This document shows, in pieces, positions 35,948-44,900 of a DNA stretch of 64,000 nt. Made by a program: the position numbers and the translations under genes. The notes beneath the pieces were generated by a model that saw only the letters and a program-made list of their open reading frames with translations, made no database searches and was not told the origin of the DNA. Position 1 is the stretch's first letter, and the number at the start of each line of letters is the position of its first letter. The stretch comes from Anaerorhabdus sp036636695 (GTDB lineage Bacteria > Bacillota_I > Bacilli_A > Erysipelotrichales > Erysipelotrichaceae): NCBI RefSeq assembly GCF_036636695.1, contig NZ_JAVWNW010000011.1. The stretch is one strand, 5' to 3'.

Positions 35948-37939
35948 ATGCGAATCGGATTATTTTCAGATACATATTTGCCAGAAATTAATGGTGTAGC
36001 CTCAAGTGTACATACATTGCGTGTCCAACTTGAAAAAAATGGACATACTGTTTATGTGATAACAACGAAAACAGAATCTAATGCAGAGGATGATGATCCT
36101 TTTGTTCTACGTTTATCAGGCATTGAATTAAAGAAATTATATGGATATGTACTTACCAGTCCAATTCATATCAATGCCTATAATGAAATTAAAGAAATGC
36201 AACTTGATTTAGTTCATGCGCATACAGAGTTTAGTGTGGGCATTTTTGCTCGTATAGTCGCAAAGTTACAAGGACTTCCTCTGGTTAGTACTTATCATAC
36301 AACTTATGAGGATTATACACATTACATCAATTTAATTAACTCTGAAACTGTAGATAAGTTAGCTAAAAAAGCAGTGGCTAGTCTTAGTAGAATGTATGGT
36401 GATTCTAGTACTGAGATGATTGCACCAAGTCAAAAAACAAAAGATATGTTATTACGATATGGCATTAAGAAAAATATTTATGTTGTTCCAACAGGATTAG
36501 ATTTAGATCGTTTTAACGCAAAGAATATGAATAAAAAGAAAGTAGAAGAAATTCATAAAGAAGTCAATCTTCAAGAAGGAGAAACTTTAATTATCTTTGT
36601 TGGAAGAATTGCCAAAGAGAAGAGTATTGATTTAGTTATTGATGGATTTGAAAAAGTAAAAAAAGCAGGACTCAAATGCAAGTTTGTTATTGTAGGTGGG
36701 GGACCAGATGAAGATGTACTTCATGAAAAAGTTAAACAGTTAAACTTGCAAGATGTAGTTGTTTTTGTAGGTAAAAAACCAGCAGTAGATATTCCTTCAT
36801 ATTATCATGCAAGTGATTGTTTTGTTTCTGCATCAATTACAGAAACACAAGGTATGACATATGTTGAGGCTCTTGCAAGTGGATTACCATTATTTGCTCG
36901 TCCAGATGATGTTTTATCAGAACTTGTATTAGAGAATGAAACAGGCTATTACTTCACTACACCAGATGAATTTTGCGAGAAAGTGAAAATATATCTAAGT
37001 TTAAGTCAAGAAGAGAAGAATGCTTTATCTCAACATGCAGTTCAACATGCTAAGCCATATGACTCACAAGAATTCTATCGTCATATCTTTCATGTGTATG
37101 AAACGGCAATTGCTAACTACTCTGAGATGTATGTGATTGAACAAATTAGACCTAAAAGTGATTTCATACAAATAGTACTAACTTCACCTAGTTCTGAAGA
37201 TATCAAGATTTTGGTATCGTTAGATCGATACTTTAATAATGGATATCGCAAAGGATTTAAACTAACACAAGAAGAAATTGATGAACTATTAAAAGAAGAA
37301 GAAGCTGTAAAAGCGTATCAAACTTGTTTAAGAAAACTTTCAATTAAAGATCGTACACGAAAAGAAATGTATGATTGGCTAACTCAAAATACAGAGCTTG
37401 ATATTGAAGTCATAAATAAATTAATTGAAAAATTAGAGGAACACGGATTTATTGATGACTTAAAATATACAAAAAGTGCTGTATATGCGATGAAATTAAC
37501 ACTTGTAGGTGAAAATAAAATTATTCGTAATTTAAAGAAAAAAGGTGTTCCAGTTGAAATGATTGAGGAAGTTCTCCAATTTGATGATACTGAAACAGAG
37601 GAAAAAAATGCACTTCGTTGGGCGGAAAAAATAAAACCAACCGTTAAAGAAAAATCAGTAAAAATGAAGAAGAAAATTCTTGTTCAAAAGCTGATGGGAC
37701 AAGGTTTTAGCTCAGATGTGATTGATAAAGTAATGAAGAGTTTGAGCTTTGTGGAAGAAGAACGACAAGAAATTGATAACTTACGCAAAGTTGCGAATAA
37801 AGCAAAGAAAAGATATGAAAAGAAGTATAGTGGATTTAAACTGCGAAATACAGTTTATCGTTACTGTGCTTCAATGGGATTTGATGTAGAAGATATCTAT
37901 GTCATACTAGACGAAATGGAGTGGAAGAATGAGCAATAA
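35948..37939 (+). CDS. Fusion of a monoglucosyl-diacylglycerol synthase-like GT4 with RecX
   Basis: Residues 1 to about 390 are a GT4 glycosyltransferase close to LafA/BgsB-type 1,2-diacylglycerol 3-glucosyltransferases: MRIGLFSDTYLPEINGVASS, HAHTEFSVGI, STYHTTYEDYTHYI, VPTGLDLDRF, FVGRIAKEK and TETQGMTYVEALA. From Met394 (37127) the chain continues without a stop as a complete RecX: an N-terminal segment YVIEQIRPKSDFIQIVL, then three-helix repeats (LSIKDRTRKEMYDWL, EKLEEHGFIDDLKY, IIRNLKKKGVPVEMI). RecX inhibits RecA filaments. No ribosome binding site is seen before Met394. ATG 35948 is the start (AGGAG 35935-35939); the GTG at 35939 is inside that site. yhaM overlaps the end by 11 bases. 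Confidence 0.88.
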   Translation: MRIGLFSDTYLPEINGVASSVHTLRVQLEKNGHTVYVITTKTESNAEDDDPFVLRLSGIELKKLYGYVLTSPIHINAYNEIKEMQLDLVHAHTEFSVGIFARIVAKLQGLPLVSTYHTTYEDYTHYINLINSETVDKLAKKAVASLSRMYGDSSTEMIAPSQKTKDMLLRYGIKKNIYVVPTGLDLDRFNAKNMNKKKVEEIHKEVNLQEGETLIIFVGRIAKEKSIDLVIDGFEKVKKAGLKCKFVIVGGGPDEDVLHEKVKQLNLQDVVVFVGKKPAVDIPSYYHASDCFVSASITETQGMTYVEALASGLPLFARPDDVLSELVLENETGYYFTTPDEFCEKVKIYLSLSQEEKNALSQHAVQHAKPYDSQEFYRHIFHVYETAIANYSEMYVIEQIRPKSDFIQIVLTSPSSEDIKILVSLDRYFNNGYRKGFKLTQEEIDELLKEEEAVKAYQTCLRKLSIKDRTRKEMYDWLTQNTELDIEVINKLIEKLEEHGFIDDLKYTKSAVYAMKLTLVGENKIIRNLKKKGVPVEMIEEVLQFDDTETEEKNALRWAEKIKPTVKEKSVKMKKKILVQKLMGQGFSSDVIDKVMKSLSFVEEERQEIDNLRKVANKAKKRYEKKYSGFKLRNTVYRYCASMGFDVEDIYVILDEMEWKNEQ

Positions 37940-38873
37940 GAAAATTAATGAATTTGTTGAAAAAGAGAGTTTAGAGGTACCTTTACTAGTAAAAAGTTTA
38001 ACTAAAGGTGTTACTCAAAAAGGAGCTCCATATGCATCCGTTGTTTTACAAGATAGTACAGGAACAATCGATGGTAAAATTTGGGATATCAAACCAGAAC
38101 AAGAAGCAATTATTGAGATTGGTAAAGTACAATTAATTGTTTGTGAAGTATTGAAATATAACAATGCATTACAATTACGTATTCATAAAATCGAAGCACT
38201 AAATCAAGAAGAAATTAATTTAGATGAATTTGTAATTGCATCTAAAGTTTCACGTGCAGATTTAGAAATGGTAATTAATAATACAATTTCTTCAATTGAA
38301 AATGATAACTATAGAAAATTAATTGAAGGTCTGTTTGAAATGATAGGTAGTGAATTCTATAATTATCCAGCAGCAAGTAAAAACCACCATAGTTTTTTAG
38401 GCGGTTTAGCAACGCACGTTGTAGAGATGATTCATCTTGCAGACGCATTATGTAATTTGTATCCGCAATTAAATCGTGATTTGTTAGTATCAGGGGTATT
38501 AGCCCATGACTTAGGAAAAATGTTTGAATTATCAGGTCCAATTACGACTGAGTACACTCTTGAAGGTAAACTTACAGGGCATATTTCTATTCTTCATGGT
38601 CGTTTAATGGAAATCGCCTCAAAATTAGGTTTAGCTGAAACGGAAGAAGCAGTATTATTACGTCATTGCATTCTTTCACATCATGGACAACTTGAATATG
38701 GTTCACCAGTTTTACCACTTGTTCAAGAAGCTGAAGTGCTTGCGTTTATTGATAACTTAGATGCAAGATTAAATACATTAGAAACTGCACTTTCATCAGT
38801 TCAACCAGGAGAATTTACGCAACGAATTTTCGCAATGGAAAGTCGTTCGTTCTATAAACCTAAAAATGATTGA
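37929..38873 (+). CDS. yhaM: YhaM-like 3'-5' exoribonuclease
   Basis: Removes nucleotides from 3' ends of RNA and single-stranded DNA; part of mRNA turnover in Gram-positives. The 314-aa protein combines an N-terminal OB-fold (VKSLTKGVTQKGAPYASVVL, GTIDGKIWD) with an HD-domain metal site (HHSFLGGLATHVVEM, VLAHDLGKMFEL, LSHHGQLEYGSPV), the YhaM/CbfA layout. It overlaps the upstream GT4-RecX gene by 11 bases and the downstream phosphatase by 8, so all three are translated together. Confidence 0.93.
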   Translation: MSNKKINEFVEKESLEVPLLVKSLTKGVTQKGAPYASVVLQDSTGTIDGKIWDIKPEQEAIIEIGKVQLIVCEVLKYNNALQLRIHKIEALNQEEINLDEFVIASKVSRADLEMVINNTISSIENDNYRKLIEGLFEMIGSEFYNYPAASKNHHSFLGGLATHVVEMIHLADALCNLYPQLNRDLLVSGVLAHDLGKMFELSGPITTEYTLEGKLTGHISILHGRLMEIASKLGLAETEEAVLLRHCILSHHGQLEYGSPVLPLVQEAEVLAFIDNLDARLNTLETALSSVQPGEFTQRIFAMESRSFYKPKND

Positions 38874-39603
38874 TGTACATTGTCATGTTTTATTTGGAGT
38901 GGATGATGGAGCAGGGACACTTGATGAATCATTAGCGATGATTCAGGTGGCTCTTAAGCATGGTATGACTAAAATACTTTGTACACCACATTCAATTCCA
39001 GGTCATCGTTTTGAAATAAATGATTTTGAACGATTAAATAAGAATTTTGAAAAACTTAAAGTTGCAGTAAAAGAAAAGGGTTATCCAATTGAACTATATC
39101 TAGGATCAGAGTTTCAAGTATCAGATTCAGCTCTACCTTGGATTGAAGCGAAAAAAATTGTTACATTAAACAACACGAATCGAATATTAGTAGAACTTCC
39201 ATGGCATTATAGTGGGATTACAACACATTCAGAAGAGTTTTATCTTCAAGCATTATTAAATAGTGGTTATCGTATCTTGATAGCCCATCCAGAACGTTAT
39301 AAGAGTGTTATGCAAAATTTTGATACAATCAAGCGTTGGCGCGAAATGGGTTGTACCTTTCAAGTGAATAGTACAAGTTTAATTCCTGGTGAATCTCCAG
39401 AGAAAAAAGCATTAGCTTGGCGTTTATTGGACGAAGGATATTGCGATGTTATTGCAAGTGATGCTCATGTATTTGAAGGAACACGGATAAATAACCTCGA
39501 AATAATTTATAATGAAATTAAAGATAGATATTCTGAAGAATTAGCAGAAAAATTATGCGTTGAAAATCCCTTAAAATGTATTACAGGAGAAGACTTTAAC
39601 TAA
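38866..39603 (+). CDS. PHP-family tyrosine-protein phosphatase (CpsB/YwqE-like)
   Basis: Metal-dependent phosphatase of the PHP fold; relatives dephosphorylate the BY-kinases that control capsule or teichoic-acid export. The 245-aa length and motifs fit: MIDVHCHVLFGVDDGAGTLDESL, CTPHS, LGSEFQV, ILIAHPERY and DAHVFEGTR. No BY-kinase or capsule gene is in the window, so the substrate is unknown; the surrounding glycolipid genes suggest an envelope role. No separate ribosome binding site is obvious, because the start lies within the end of yhaM. Confidence 0.85.
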   Translation: MIDVHCHVLFGVDDGAGTLDESLAMIQVALKHGMTKILCTPHSIPGHRFEINDFERLNKNFEKLKVAVKEKGYPIELYLGSEFQVSDSALPWIEAKKIVTLNNTNRILVELPWHYSGITTHSEEFYLQALLNSGYRILIAHPERYKSVMQNFDTIKRWREMGCTFQVNSTSLIPGESPEKKALAWRLLDEGYCDVIASDAHVFEGTRINNLEIIYNEIKDRYSEELAEKLCVENPLKCITGEDFN

Positions 39604-39627
39604 GGCAAGAGAAATCTTGTCTTTTTT
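39603..39627 (+). terminator. Terminator after the PHP phosphatase
   Basis: Eight-pair stem AGGCAAGA/TCTTGTCT with a GAAA tetraloop, then T. It ends the glycolipid-to-phosphatase transcript. Confidence 0.8.
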
Positions 39628-39647
39628 ATAAAAATTTATTGATGATA

Positions 39648-39678
39648 AATAAAAAACGGTTAGCGTAAGCTAGCCGTT
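39648..39678 (-). terminator. Terminator of the HIT gene (minus strand)
   Basis: Ten-pair stem AACGGTTAGC/GCTAGCCGTT with loop GTAA; on the minus strand it is followed by T. It contains the stop codon of the HIT gene. Confidence 0.85.
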
Positions 39679-40065
39679 AATTGTTTTTAATACTTCTGAA
39701 AGTTCAGGTTTATTTGTTTCATTGAATTTGACAATGATTGCATCATCTTCTTTATATCTTGGCACAATGTGAAAATGTAAATGATCGACAGTTTGCCCAG
39801 ATATTTCACCTTGATTACTAATAATATGAGACCCTTTAGCTTTACAGCTTGTTACAATCTTATTAGAGAGCATAGGGAGAACTTTAGCGATATGTGCCAT
39901 AGTTTCCTCATCAGCATCTAAAATATCGTTACAATGCTTCTTAGGGATTACTAGCGTGTGGCCATATGTAACTTGTGCAATATCTAGAATTGCAATTACA
40001 TGGTCATCTTCATAAACTTTATAAGAAGGTATAGTACCTTCGATGATTTGACAAAATATACACAT
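39670..40065 (-). CDS. HIT-family (histidine triad) nucleotide hydrolase
   Basis: Small cytoplasmic enzyme of the Hit/HinT branch that hydrolyses nucleoside phosphoramidates or dinucleotides. The 131-aa protein starts with CIFCQIIEGTIPSYKVYED (with a Cys pair that may bind zinc) and ends with the triad HLHFHIVPRY preceded by NQGEISGQTVD. Length and motifs are ordinary. It follows the DUF362 gene by 9 bases on the same strand. The exact substrate cannot be read from sequence. Confidence 0.93.
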   Translation of the reverse strand: MCIFCQIIEGTIPSYKVYEDDHVIAILDIAQVTYGHTLVIPKKHCNDILDADEETMAHIAKVLPMLSNKIVTSCKAKGSHIISNQGEISGQTVDHLHFHIVPRYKEDDAIIVKFNETNKPELSEVLKTING

Positions 40066-40074
40066 AAGTATCTC

Positions 40075-41184
40075 CTATTTCACTACAATTAGTTCGTATT
40101 CTCTACTACCTAATCCTATTTTTTCAGCATGTTCAACACAAACTTCCCAATTAGTATCAGGGTGAGTATCTTTGAATGGATCATGGTGATGATGTTCATG
40201 TTTCGATAAAATGCTACCTTCAATGATAGGTGATTTTAAACATGCATCAGCACATGCTTGATCAAGAGCAACTGGATCAAAACTTGCAAACATTCCAACA
40301 TCCGCAATAATAGGTATATCATTTTCAGCGTGGCAATCACAATTAGGTGATACATCACAAACAACACTAATATGAAAACATGGTTTATCTTGCACAACAG
40401 CAAGCGTATATTCAGCAATTTTTTTATTTAAAATGTCATTTGCTTCCCAATCAATTGTAGAGATTGCATCAAAACCACATGCACCAATACAGCGACCACA
40501 TCCAGCACATTTAGTTGTATCGATATGGGCTTTTTTATTTTCGTTAAAGTGAAGTGCATCATGCGCGCATTGTTTTATACATTGTCCACATGAACGACAT
40601 TCATTTTCATCTACAACAGGTTTACCACTACTATGCATTTCAAATTTACCAGCACGTGATCCACATCCCATACCAATATTCTTCAATGCACCGCCAAAAC
40701 CGGTAGATTCATGTCCTTTGAAATGTGTTAATGAAATAAAAATATCACTATCCATTACAGCACGTCCAATTTTAGCTTCTTTAACGCATTCTTGATTAAT
40801 AGGAATAATTGATTCATCAGTTCCTTTTAAACCATCACCAATTAAGATATGACATCCTGTACTAAATGGACTATATCCATTTTGATAAGCACTATCAATA
40901 TGATCTAAAGCATTTTTTCTACCACCGACATAAAGTGTATTACAGTCTGTAAGAAAAGGTTTCCCACCATTTTCCTTAATAATATCAACTATCGTTCTAG
41001 CATAGTTAGGACGAAGAAATGCTAAGTTACCTGGTTCACCAAAATGAATTTTAATTGCTACGTATTTATCTTTCATGTCGATTGAATCAATACCAGCTCG
41101 TTTAACAAGTCGTGCTAATTTCTTTAAGTGACTATCATTGATCTCTGTTTTAAAATCCGTGAAATATACTTTTGATTTTGTCAT
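40075..41184 (-). CDS. DUF362 protein with two 4Fe-4S clusters
   Basis: A 369-aa protein of the DUF362 family: an N-terminal domain (VAIKIHFGEPGNLAFLRP, DCNTLYVGGRKNA) and a ferredoxin insert with two cluster motifs, CRSCGQCIKQCAHDAL and CAGCGRCIGACGFDAI, followed by the DUF362 C-terminal part (PNCDCHAENDIPIIADVG). A His-rich stretch (HEHHHH) sits near the C terminus. Redox role inferred; the partner is unknown. AAGGAG precedes the start codon. Cytoplasmic, since no signal peptide is seen. Confidence 0.88.
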   Translation of the reverse strand: MTKSKVYFTDFKTEINDSHLKKLARLVKRAGIDSIDMKDKYVAIKIHFGEPGNLAFLRPNYARTIVDIIKENGGKPFLTDCNTLYVGGRKNALDHIDSAYQNGYSPFSTGCHILIGDGLKGTDESIIPINQECVKEAKIGRAVMDSDIFISLTHFKGHESTGFGGALKNIGMGCGSRAGKFEMHSSGKPVVDENECRSCGQCIKQCAHDALHFNENKKAHIDTTKCAGCGRCIGACGFDAISTIDWEANDILNKKIAEYTLAVVQDKPCFHISVVCDVSPNCDCHAENDIPIIADVGMFASFDPVALDQACADACLKSPIIEGSILSKHEHHHHDPFKDTHPDTNWEVCVEHAEKIGLGSREYELIVVK

Positions 41185-41228
41185 GTTTCGTTTCTCCTTA
41201 TTTATCTACTATTATAAAAGGTAAAAGG

Positions 41229-41256
41229 ATAAAAGAAAAGGTGCTTAGCACCTTTA
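41229..41256 (-). terminator. Terminator of the foldase pair (minus strand)
   Basis: Nine-pair stem AAAGGTGCT/AGCACCTTT containing the stop codon of the upstream lipoprotein gene; T-rich on the minus strand. Confidence 0.75.
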
Positions 41257-42105
41257 GTTAAATAAATAATCTGGATAGTTTGTTTTAATGTTATCGTATA
41301 ATTCACGATCATAGATTTTAAAACCATATTTTTGGAAATAAAATTTATCACTATCTTTAGCAGTATTAGCCATATTAGCGAAAACTGTAATAATATCTTC
41401 TTTAATATTGTTTGGATCAATTTCATTCACATTTACAATATAGAAGTTTTCAACATCTGTTCCGATAATTACATCTGAAATACCAGGAGCAGTAGCATTT
41501 TGAATAAATGATTTAACTGAAACATCCAAATCAGTATCAGTAGTAATGATACGAGGAGAACCAGCTGAACTAGAATTGTAGTTACTTGCAACTGTCATTG
41601 CATCAACACCACTTTCTAATTCTGCTTTAGCATTTTTAGCATCTTCTTCAGTACCGAATGTCAATACTGTTGCTTGTCTTGGTTCATATTTAGTTACTAA
41701 TGCATCAAAGTTTTCATTTACATATTTTTTAGTAAGTTCAGTAAGTTGTGCACTTAATACTAATGAATTATTGTAGAAATCATCAACATCTTTGTAGCCA
41801 TAACTTTGTAAAGCAGCTTCTAATGAATCACCATAAGTAGCTTTATACGTTTCTAAGCTTTTTGTAGCTTCAGCTGTGATTTCATCAGTGATAGGAACTT
41901 CCTTTTCAAGGATGGCTTGAGTAGCAGCAGATAATGCTACATATCCAGAGCCTTGTTGAATCATTGAACTATAGATATCACCTTTAGTAATCGTTGTATC
42001 TCCAATTGTGATTACTGCAGTATTTGCATCTTTTAGTTTTGCGTGTGCATCTGTACATCCTGCTAATAGAAGTAGAGCACAAAGACTAAGTAATATTTTT
42101 TTCAT
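41254..42105 (-). CDS. PrsA/SurA-like lipoprotein, possible parvulin-less foldase
   Basis: A 283-aa lipoprotein (signal ending LLLLAGC) whose N-terminal region resembles PrsA/SurA chaperone helices: TIGDTTITKGDIYSSMI, then SLEAALQSYGYKDVDDFYNN and QLTELTKKYVNENFDAL. The middle (PRQATVLTFGTEEDAKNAKAEL...) occupies the place of the peptidyl-prolyl isomerase domain but lacks the clear parvulin HIL/GGxLG/GYH motifs. It lies 11 bases downstream of a related protein with an intact parvulin domain. Probable extracytoplasmic folding factor. Confidence 0.75.
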   Translation of the reverse strand: MKKILLSLCALLLLAGCTDAHAKLKDANTAVITIGDTTITKGDIYSSMIQQGSGYVALSAATQAILEKEVPITDEITAEATKSLETYKATYGDSLEAALQSYGYKDVDDFYNNSLVLSAQLTELTKKYVNENFDALVTKYEPRQATVLTFGTEEDAKNAKAELESGVDAMTVASNYNSSSAGSPRIITTDTDLDVSVKSFIQNATAPGISDVIIGTDVENFYIVNVNEIDPNNIKEDIITVFANMANTAKDSDKFYFQKYGFKIYDRELYDNIKTNYPDYLFN

Positions 42106-42116
42106 GTGTTTTCCTC

Positions 42117-43088
42117 CTATTCGCTAATGCCCATAAAGTCAAGCAATTGAGCTTTCAATTCATCATTACCCGCAAAATCTACACCAAGTTCTTGTGCTTT
42201 AGCCCAAATAACTTGTGATTGAATTTCAGGGTAAATTGTAAGGAATTGATTATAAAATGCATCATCATCTTTGAAAGTATCAAAGTTTGTAGAATCAATT
42301 TGAATTAAATGGTAACCATAATCAGATTTAACCCATTCACTGCGTTCTCCTTCATTAAGAGCTAAAGCAGCTGCTAAGAATTCTGGAACAAATTGTGTAG
42401 TTGAATCCATAAAGCCTAAACTTCCACCATTTACTGCTGAACCAGTATCATCTGAATAAGTAGTCGCAACTTCTGCAAATGTTTTACCTTCAGCTAAGGC
42501 TGCATCAACTTCTGCCATTTTAGCTTTTTCTTCATCAGTAGGATTATTAGCATCCACCATTTGAATCAAAATATGACTTGCAGTACGTGGTTTATATTCT
42601 GCTTCATATGGAGTATAAACTGTATCTTTGTTGTCTAGAATATATTGTTTTAATAATTGATTTCTTTTTTCACCTTGGATTAAATAAGCTTCTAAATCCT
42701 TAGAATCATTATATCCAAGTGATTTAAGAATTTTAGTTAATTCTGCTTCATAAGTTGCACCATATTGAGATTGAAAGTTACTAATGATTCCATTAGCTGT
42801 TTCTTTAGCTAATGCTTTCATTTCATCGGTTGTCTCAACACTTGCATTAACAACTGCTTTTTCAAATGCTTGATAAACTGATTGAATACCTAAATCATTG
42901 TATAGTTTATCGTAGAATTCATTTGTAGTAATGGATTTATCATCAATTGTAAATACAATATCTTCACCATTAACTTGTTTACCTGGTATTACATCTTTTG
43001 ATTGATCGATTGCGAAGTAGGCAATAATTGCGATAAAAAAGCAACTAACTAGTATTACTACGCCGTATTTTTTGAACATGTCTTTCAT
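42117..43088 (-). CDS. PrsA-like parvulin peptidyl-prolyl isomerase, membrane anchored
   Basis: A 323-aa extracytoplasmic foldase. Residues 8-27 are an uncleaved-looking membrane anchor (GVVILVSCFFIAIIAYFAI) rather than a lipobox followed by Cys. The PrsA/SurA N-terminal helices follow (DDKSITTNEFYDKLYND). The parvulin (PpiC) domain has ASHILIQM, the loop GSLGFMDSTTQFVPEF and YGYHLIQID. It is the first gene of a pair with the lipoprotein at 41254, and both probably help fold secreted proteins delivered by Sec/SecDF. Confidence 0.88.
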   Translation of the reverse strand: MKDMFKKYGVVILVSCFFIAIIAYFAIDQSKDVIPGKQVNGEDIVFTIDDKSITTNEFYDKLYNDLGIQSVYQAFEKAVVNASVETTDEMKALAKETANGIISNFQSQYGATYEAELTKILKSLGYNDSKDLEAYLIQGEKRNQLLKQYILDNKDTVYTPYEAEYKPRTASHILIQMVDANNPTDEEKAKMAEVDAALAEGKTFAEVATTYSDDTGSAVNGGSLGFMDSTTQFVPEFLAAALALNEGERSEWVKSDYGYHLIQIDSTNFDTFKDDDAFYNQFLTIYPEIQSQVIWAKAQELGVDFAGNDELKAQLLDFMGISE

Positions 43089-43150
43089 GTTTTCCTCCTT
43101 TGAAACGCTTAATTATTATAGGGTATTTCTATGTTTTTTGCAATTTATCT

Positions 43151-43213
43151 ATCTGAATTTTATCTGAACAATGAAAATTTGCCCCAAAAAGCGTATTTTT
43201 CAACAAAAAAGCG
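43151..43213 (+). promoter_or_regulatory. Direct repeats upstream of the suf promoter
   Basis: Two pairs of repeats are seen: ATCTGAA at 43151 and 43162 (11 bp apart), and AAAAAGCG at 43186 and 43206 (20 bp apart). Their spacing by about one and two helical turns suggests regulator binding. The region also lies upstream of the divergent foldase genes. Confidence 0.4.
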
Positions 43214-43228
43214 ATATTATGCTATAAT
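43199..43228 (+). promoter_or_regulatory. suf operon promoter
   Basis: Extended -10 TGCTATAAT (43220-43228) with a weak -35 TTCAAC (43199-43204). Confidence 0.65.
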
Positions 43229-43263
43229 CTTGCTTAGAGTTTAGAAAAAGAAAGGTGATTTAA

Positions 43264-44091
43264 ATGGCAGAATTGAAAATCGAGAATCTCCACGTCGAAA
43301 TCGAGGGGAAAGAGATACTTAAAGGAGTGTCTTTAGTAATTAAATCAAATGAAATCCATGCTCTCATGGGACCTAATGGTAATGGTAAAAGTACATTGCT
43401 TGCGGCTATCATGGGACATCCAAAATATACAGTGACTGAGGGAAAAATCTTGTTAGATGGACAAGATGTTTTAGCTATGTCAATTGATGAAAGAAGTCGA
43501 GCTGGATTATTTTTGGCAATGCAATATCCACAAGAAGTACCTGGGGTAACAAATAGTGATTTCTTAAGAGCTGCAATAAATGCTCGTAGAGAATCACCAA
43601 TGCCCTTGTTTTCATTTATAAAAGAAATGGAAAAAACCATCAAAGATTTAGAAATGAAACCAGACTTAGCTCATCGCTTTTTGAATGAGGGTTTTTCTGG
43701 TGGTGAAAAGAAACGTAATGAAATTGTTCAAATGAAATTACTAAAACCTTCTATTGCGATGTTAGATGAAATTGATAGTGGGCTAGATGTTGATGCTCTT
43801 AAAATTGTCGCAAATAGTGTTGTCGATATGCAAAAAAATACGGATTTGGGATTAATTGTAGTTTCACATTATGAACGTTTTTATCAATTATTAAAACCAA
43901 CACATGCACACGTACTTGTAAATGGGAAAATTGTTATTGAAGGTGCAGAAGAATTAGTAACTAAAATTGATACTGAAGGATATGATTGGTTGTACAAAGA
44001 GTTTGATCTTCAACCTGTTGTTGAGGATAAAAAACAAATGCCGTTCTCACTAGGTTCTTGTGCTGCATCAAGCAAAGGTAAATTAGTATGA
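43264..44091 (+). CDS. sufC: SufC, ATPase of the SUF iron-sulfur assembly complex
   Basis: ABC-type ATPase that drives the SufBCD scaffold in Fe-S cluster assembly. The 275-aa protein has Walker A GPNGNGKST, a signature GFSGGEKKRNEI, Walker B with IAMLDEIDSGLDVDAL and an H-loop VVSHYERF. An extended C-terminal tail (EDKKQMPFSLGSC...) goes slightly beyond the usual about 250 aa. First gene of the operon; its stop overlaps the sufD start (ATGA). Confidence 0.96.
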   Translation: MAELKIENLHVEIEGKEILKGVSLVIKSNEIHALMGPNGNGKSTLLAAIMGHPKYTVTEGKILLDGQDVLAMSIDERSRAGLFLAMQYPQEVPGVTNSDFLRAAINARRESPMPLFSFIKEMEKTIKDLEMKPDLAHRFLNEGFSGGEKKRNEIVQMKLLKPSIAMLDEIDSGLDVDALKIVANSVVDMQKNTDLGLIVVSHYERFYQLLKPTHAHVLVNGKIVIEGAEELVTKIDTEGYDWLYKEFDLQPVVEDKKQMPFSLGSCAASSKGKLV

Positions 44092-44900
44092 AATTGTTCG
44101 ATGTAGGTGGGAAGGTTAATCAAATCATTCAAGACGGTTATGAAGAATGGATTATTGATACCCTTGATCCATTAACAATCGACATTGTGTGTGATGGTCA
44201 TTCAAGTATTTATTTAAATGTTAAGCAAGGTTTAAATTTAAAGTTTAATGTAACGGTATTAGAAAATGCTGGATTTACATTACTCGTTTGGAATAATGCA
44301 ATTGAACCTATTAATTTTGAAGAAAAATATGTTGTAAAGAAAAATGGTACATTAGACTTGGCTTATGGCGAATGTAATGTGGCAGATGTTAGAAGAATAA
44401 GCCATGTCAGTTTAGAAGAAGAGGGTGCAAAAGCAACTATTAAAAGTGCAACTCTTTGTCAAAATAAAAAACATATGACAATCACATGTTCATCAGATGC
44501 ACCACATACTGAGGGGCAAATGGAAAACTATAGTGTTGTACTAGAAGGTGCTGATTATGTATTGACAGCCACTGGTAAAATCGTTAAAGGTGCTTATGGT
44601 TCTAAGTCACATCAAACTTCACGAGCACTGACTATTGATGAAAGCCAAAATGCAACAATTATTCCAATGTTATTGATTGATGAAAATGATGTAGAAGCAA
44701 GTCATGCAACGAGTGTTGGACAAATTGATGAAAATCAAATGGTTTATCTACAATCACGTGGATTAAATGAAAAACAAGTTATGAGTTTAATTACAATTGG
44801 CTATTTGATGCCAATTACTGGATTTATACAAAATGAAGAATTAAAAGAAGTATTAACAAATGTCATAGAAAGTAAGGTGACTGAATCATGTTCGATGTAA
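44088..44900 (+). CDS. sufD: SufD-like scaffold protein
   Basis: Partner of SufB in the SufBCD scaffold. The 270-aa protein is shorter than typical SufD (about 430) and mainly contains the C-terminal beta-helix core: GAYGSKSHQTSRALTIDE, HATSVGQIDENQMVYLQSRGLNEKQVMSLITIGYL, where the QxxYLxSRGLxxxxxxxLI motif is diagnostic. The N-terminal part is reduced. It overlaps sufC by 4 bases and sufS by 13. Reduced SufD proteins are known in some Firmicutes. Confidence 0.88.
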   Translation: MKLFDVGGKVNQIIQDGYEEWIIDTLDPLTIDIVCDGHSSIYLNVKQGLNLKFNVTVLENAGFTLLVWNNAIEPINFEEKYVVKKNGTLDLAYGECNVADVRRISHVSLEEEGAKATIKSATLCQNKKHMTITCSSDAPHTEGQMENYSVVLEGADYVLTATGKIVKGAYGSKSHQTSRALTIDESQNATIIPMLLIDENDVEASHATSVGQIDENQMVYLQSRGLNEKQVMSLITIGYLMPITGFIQNEELKEVLTNVIESKVTESCSM

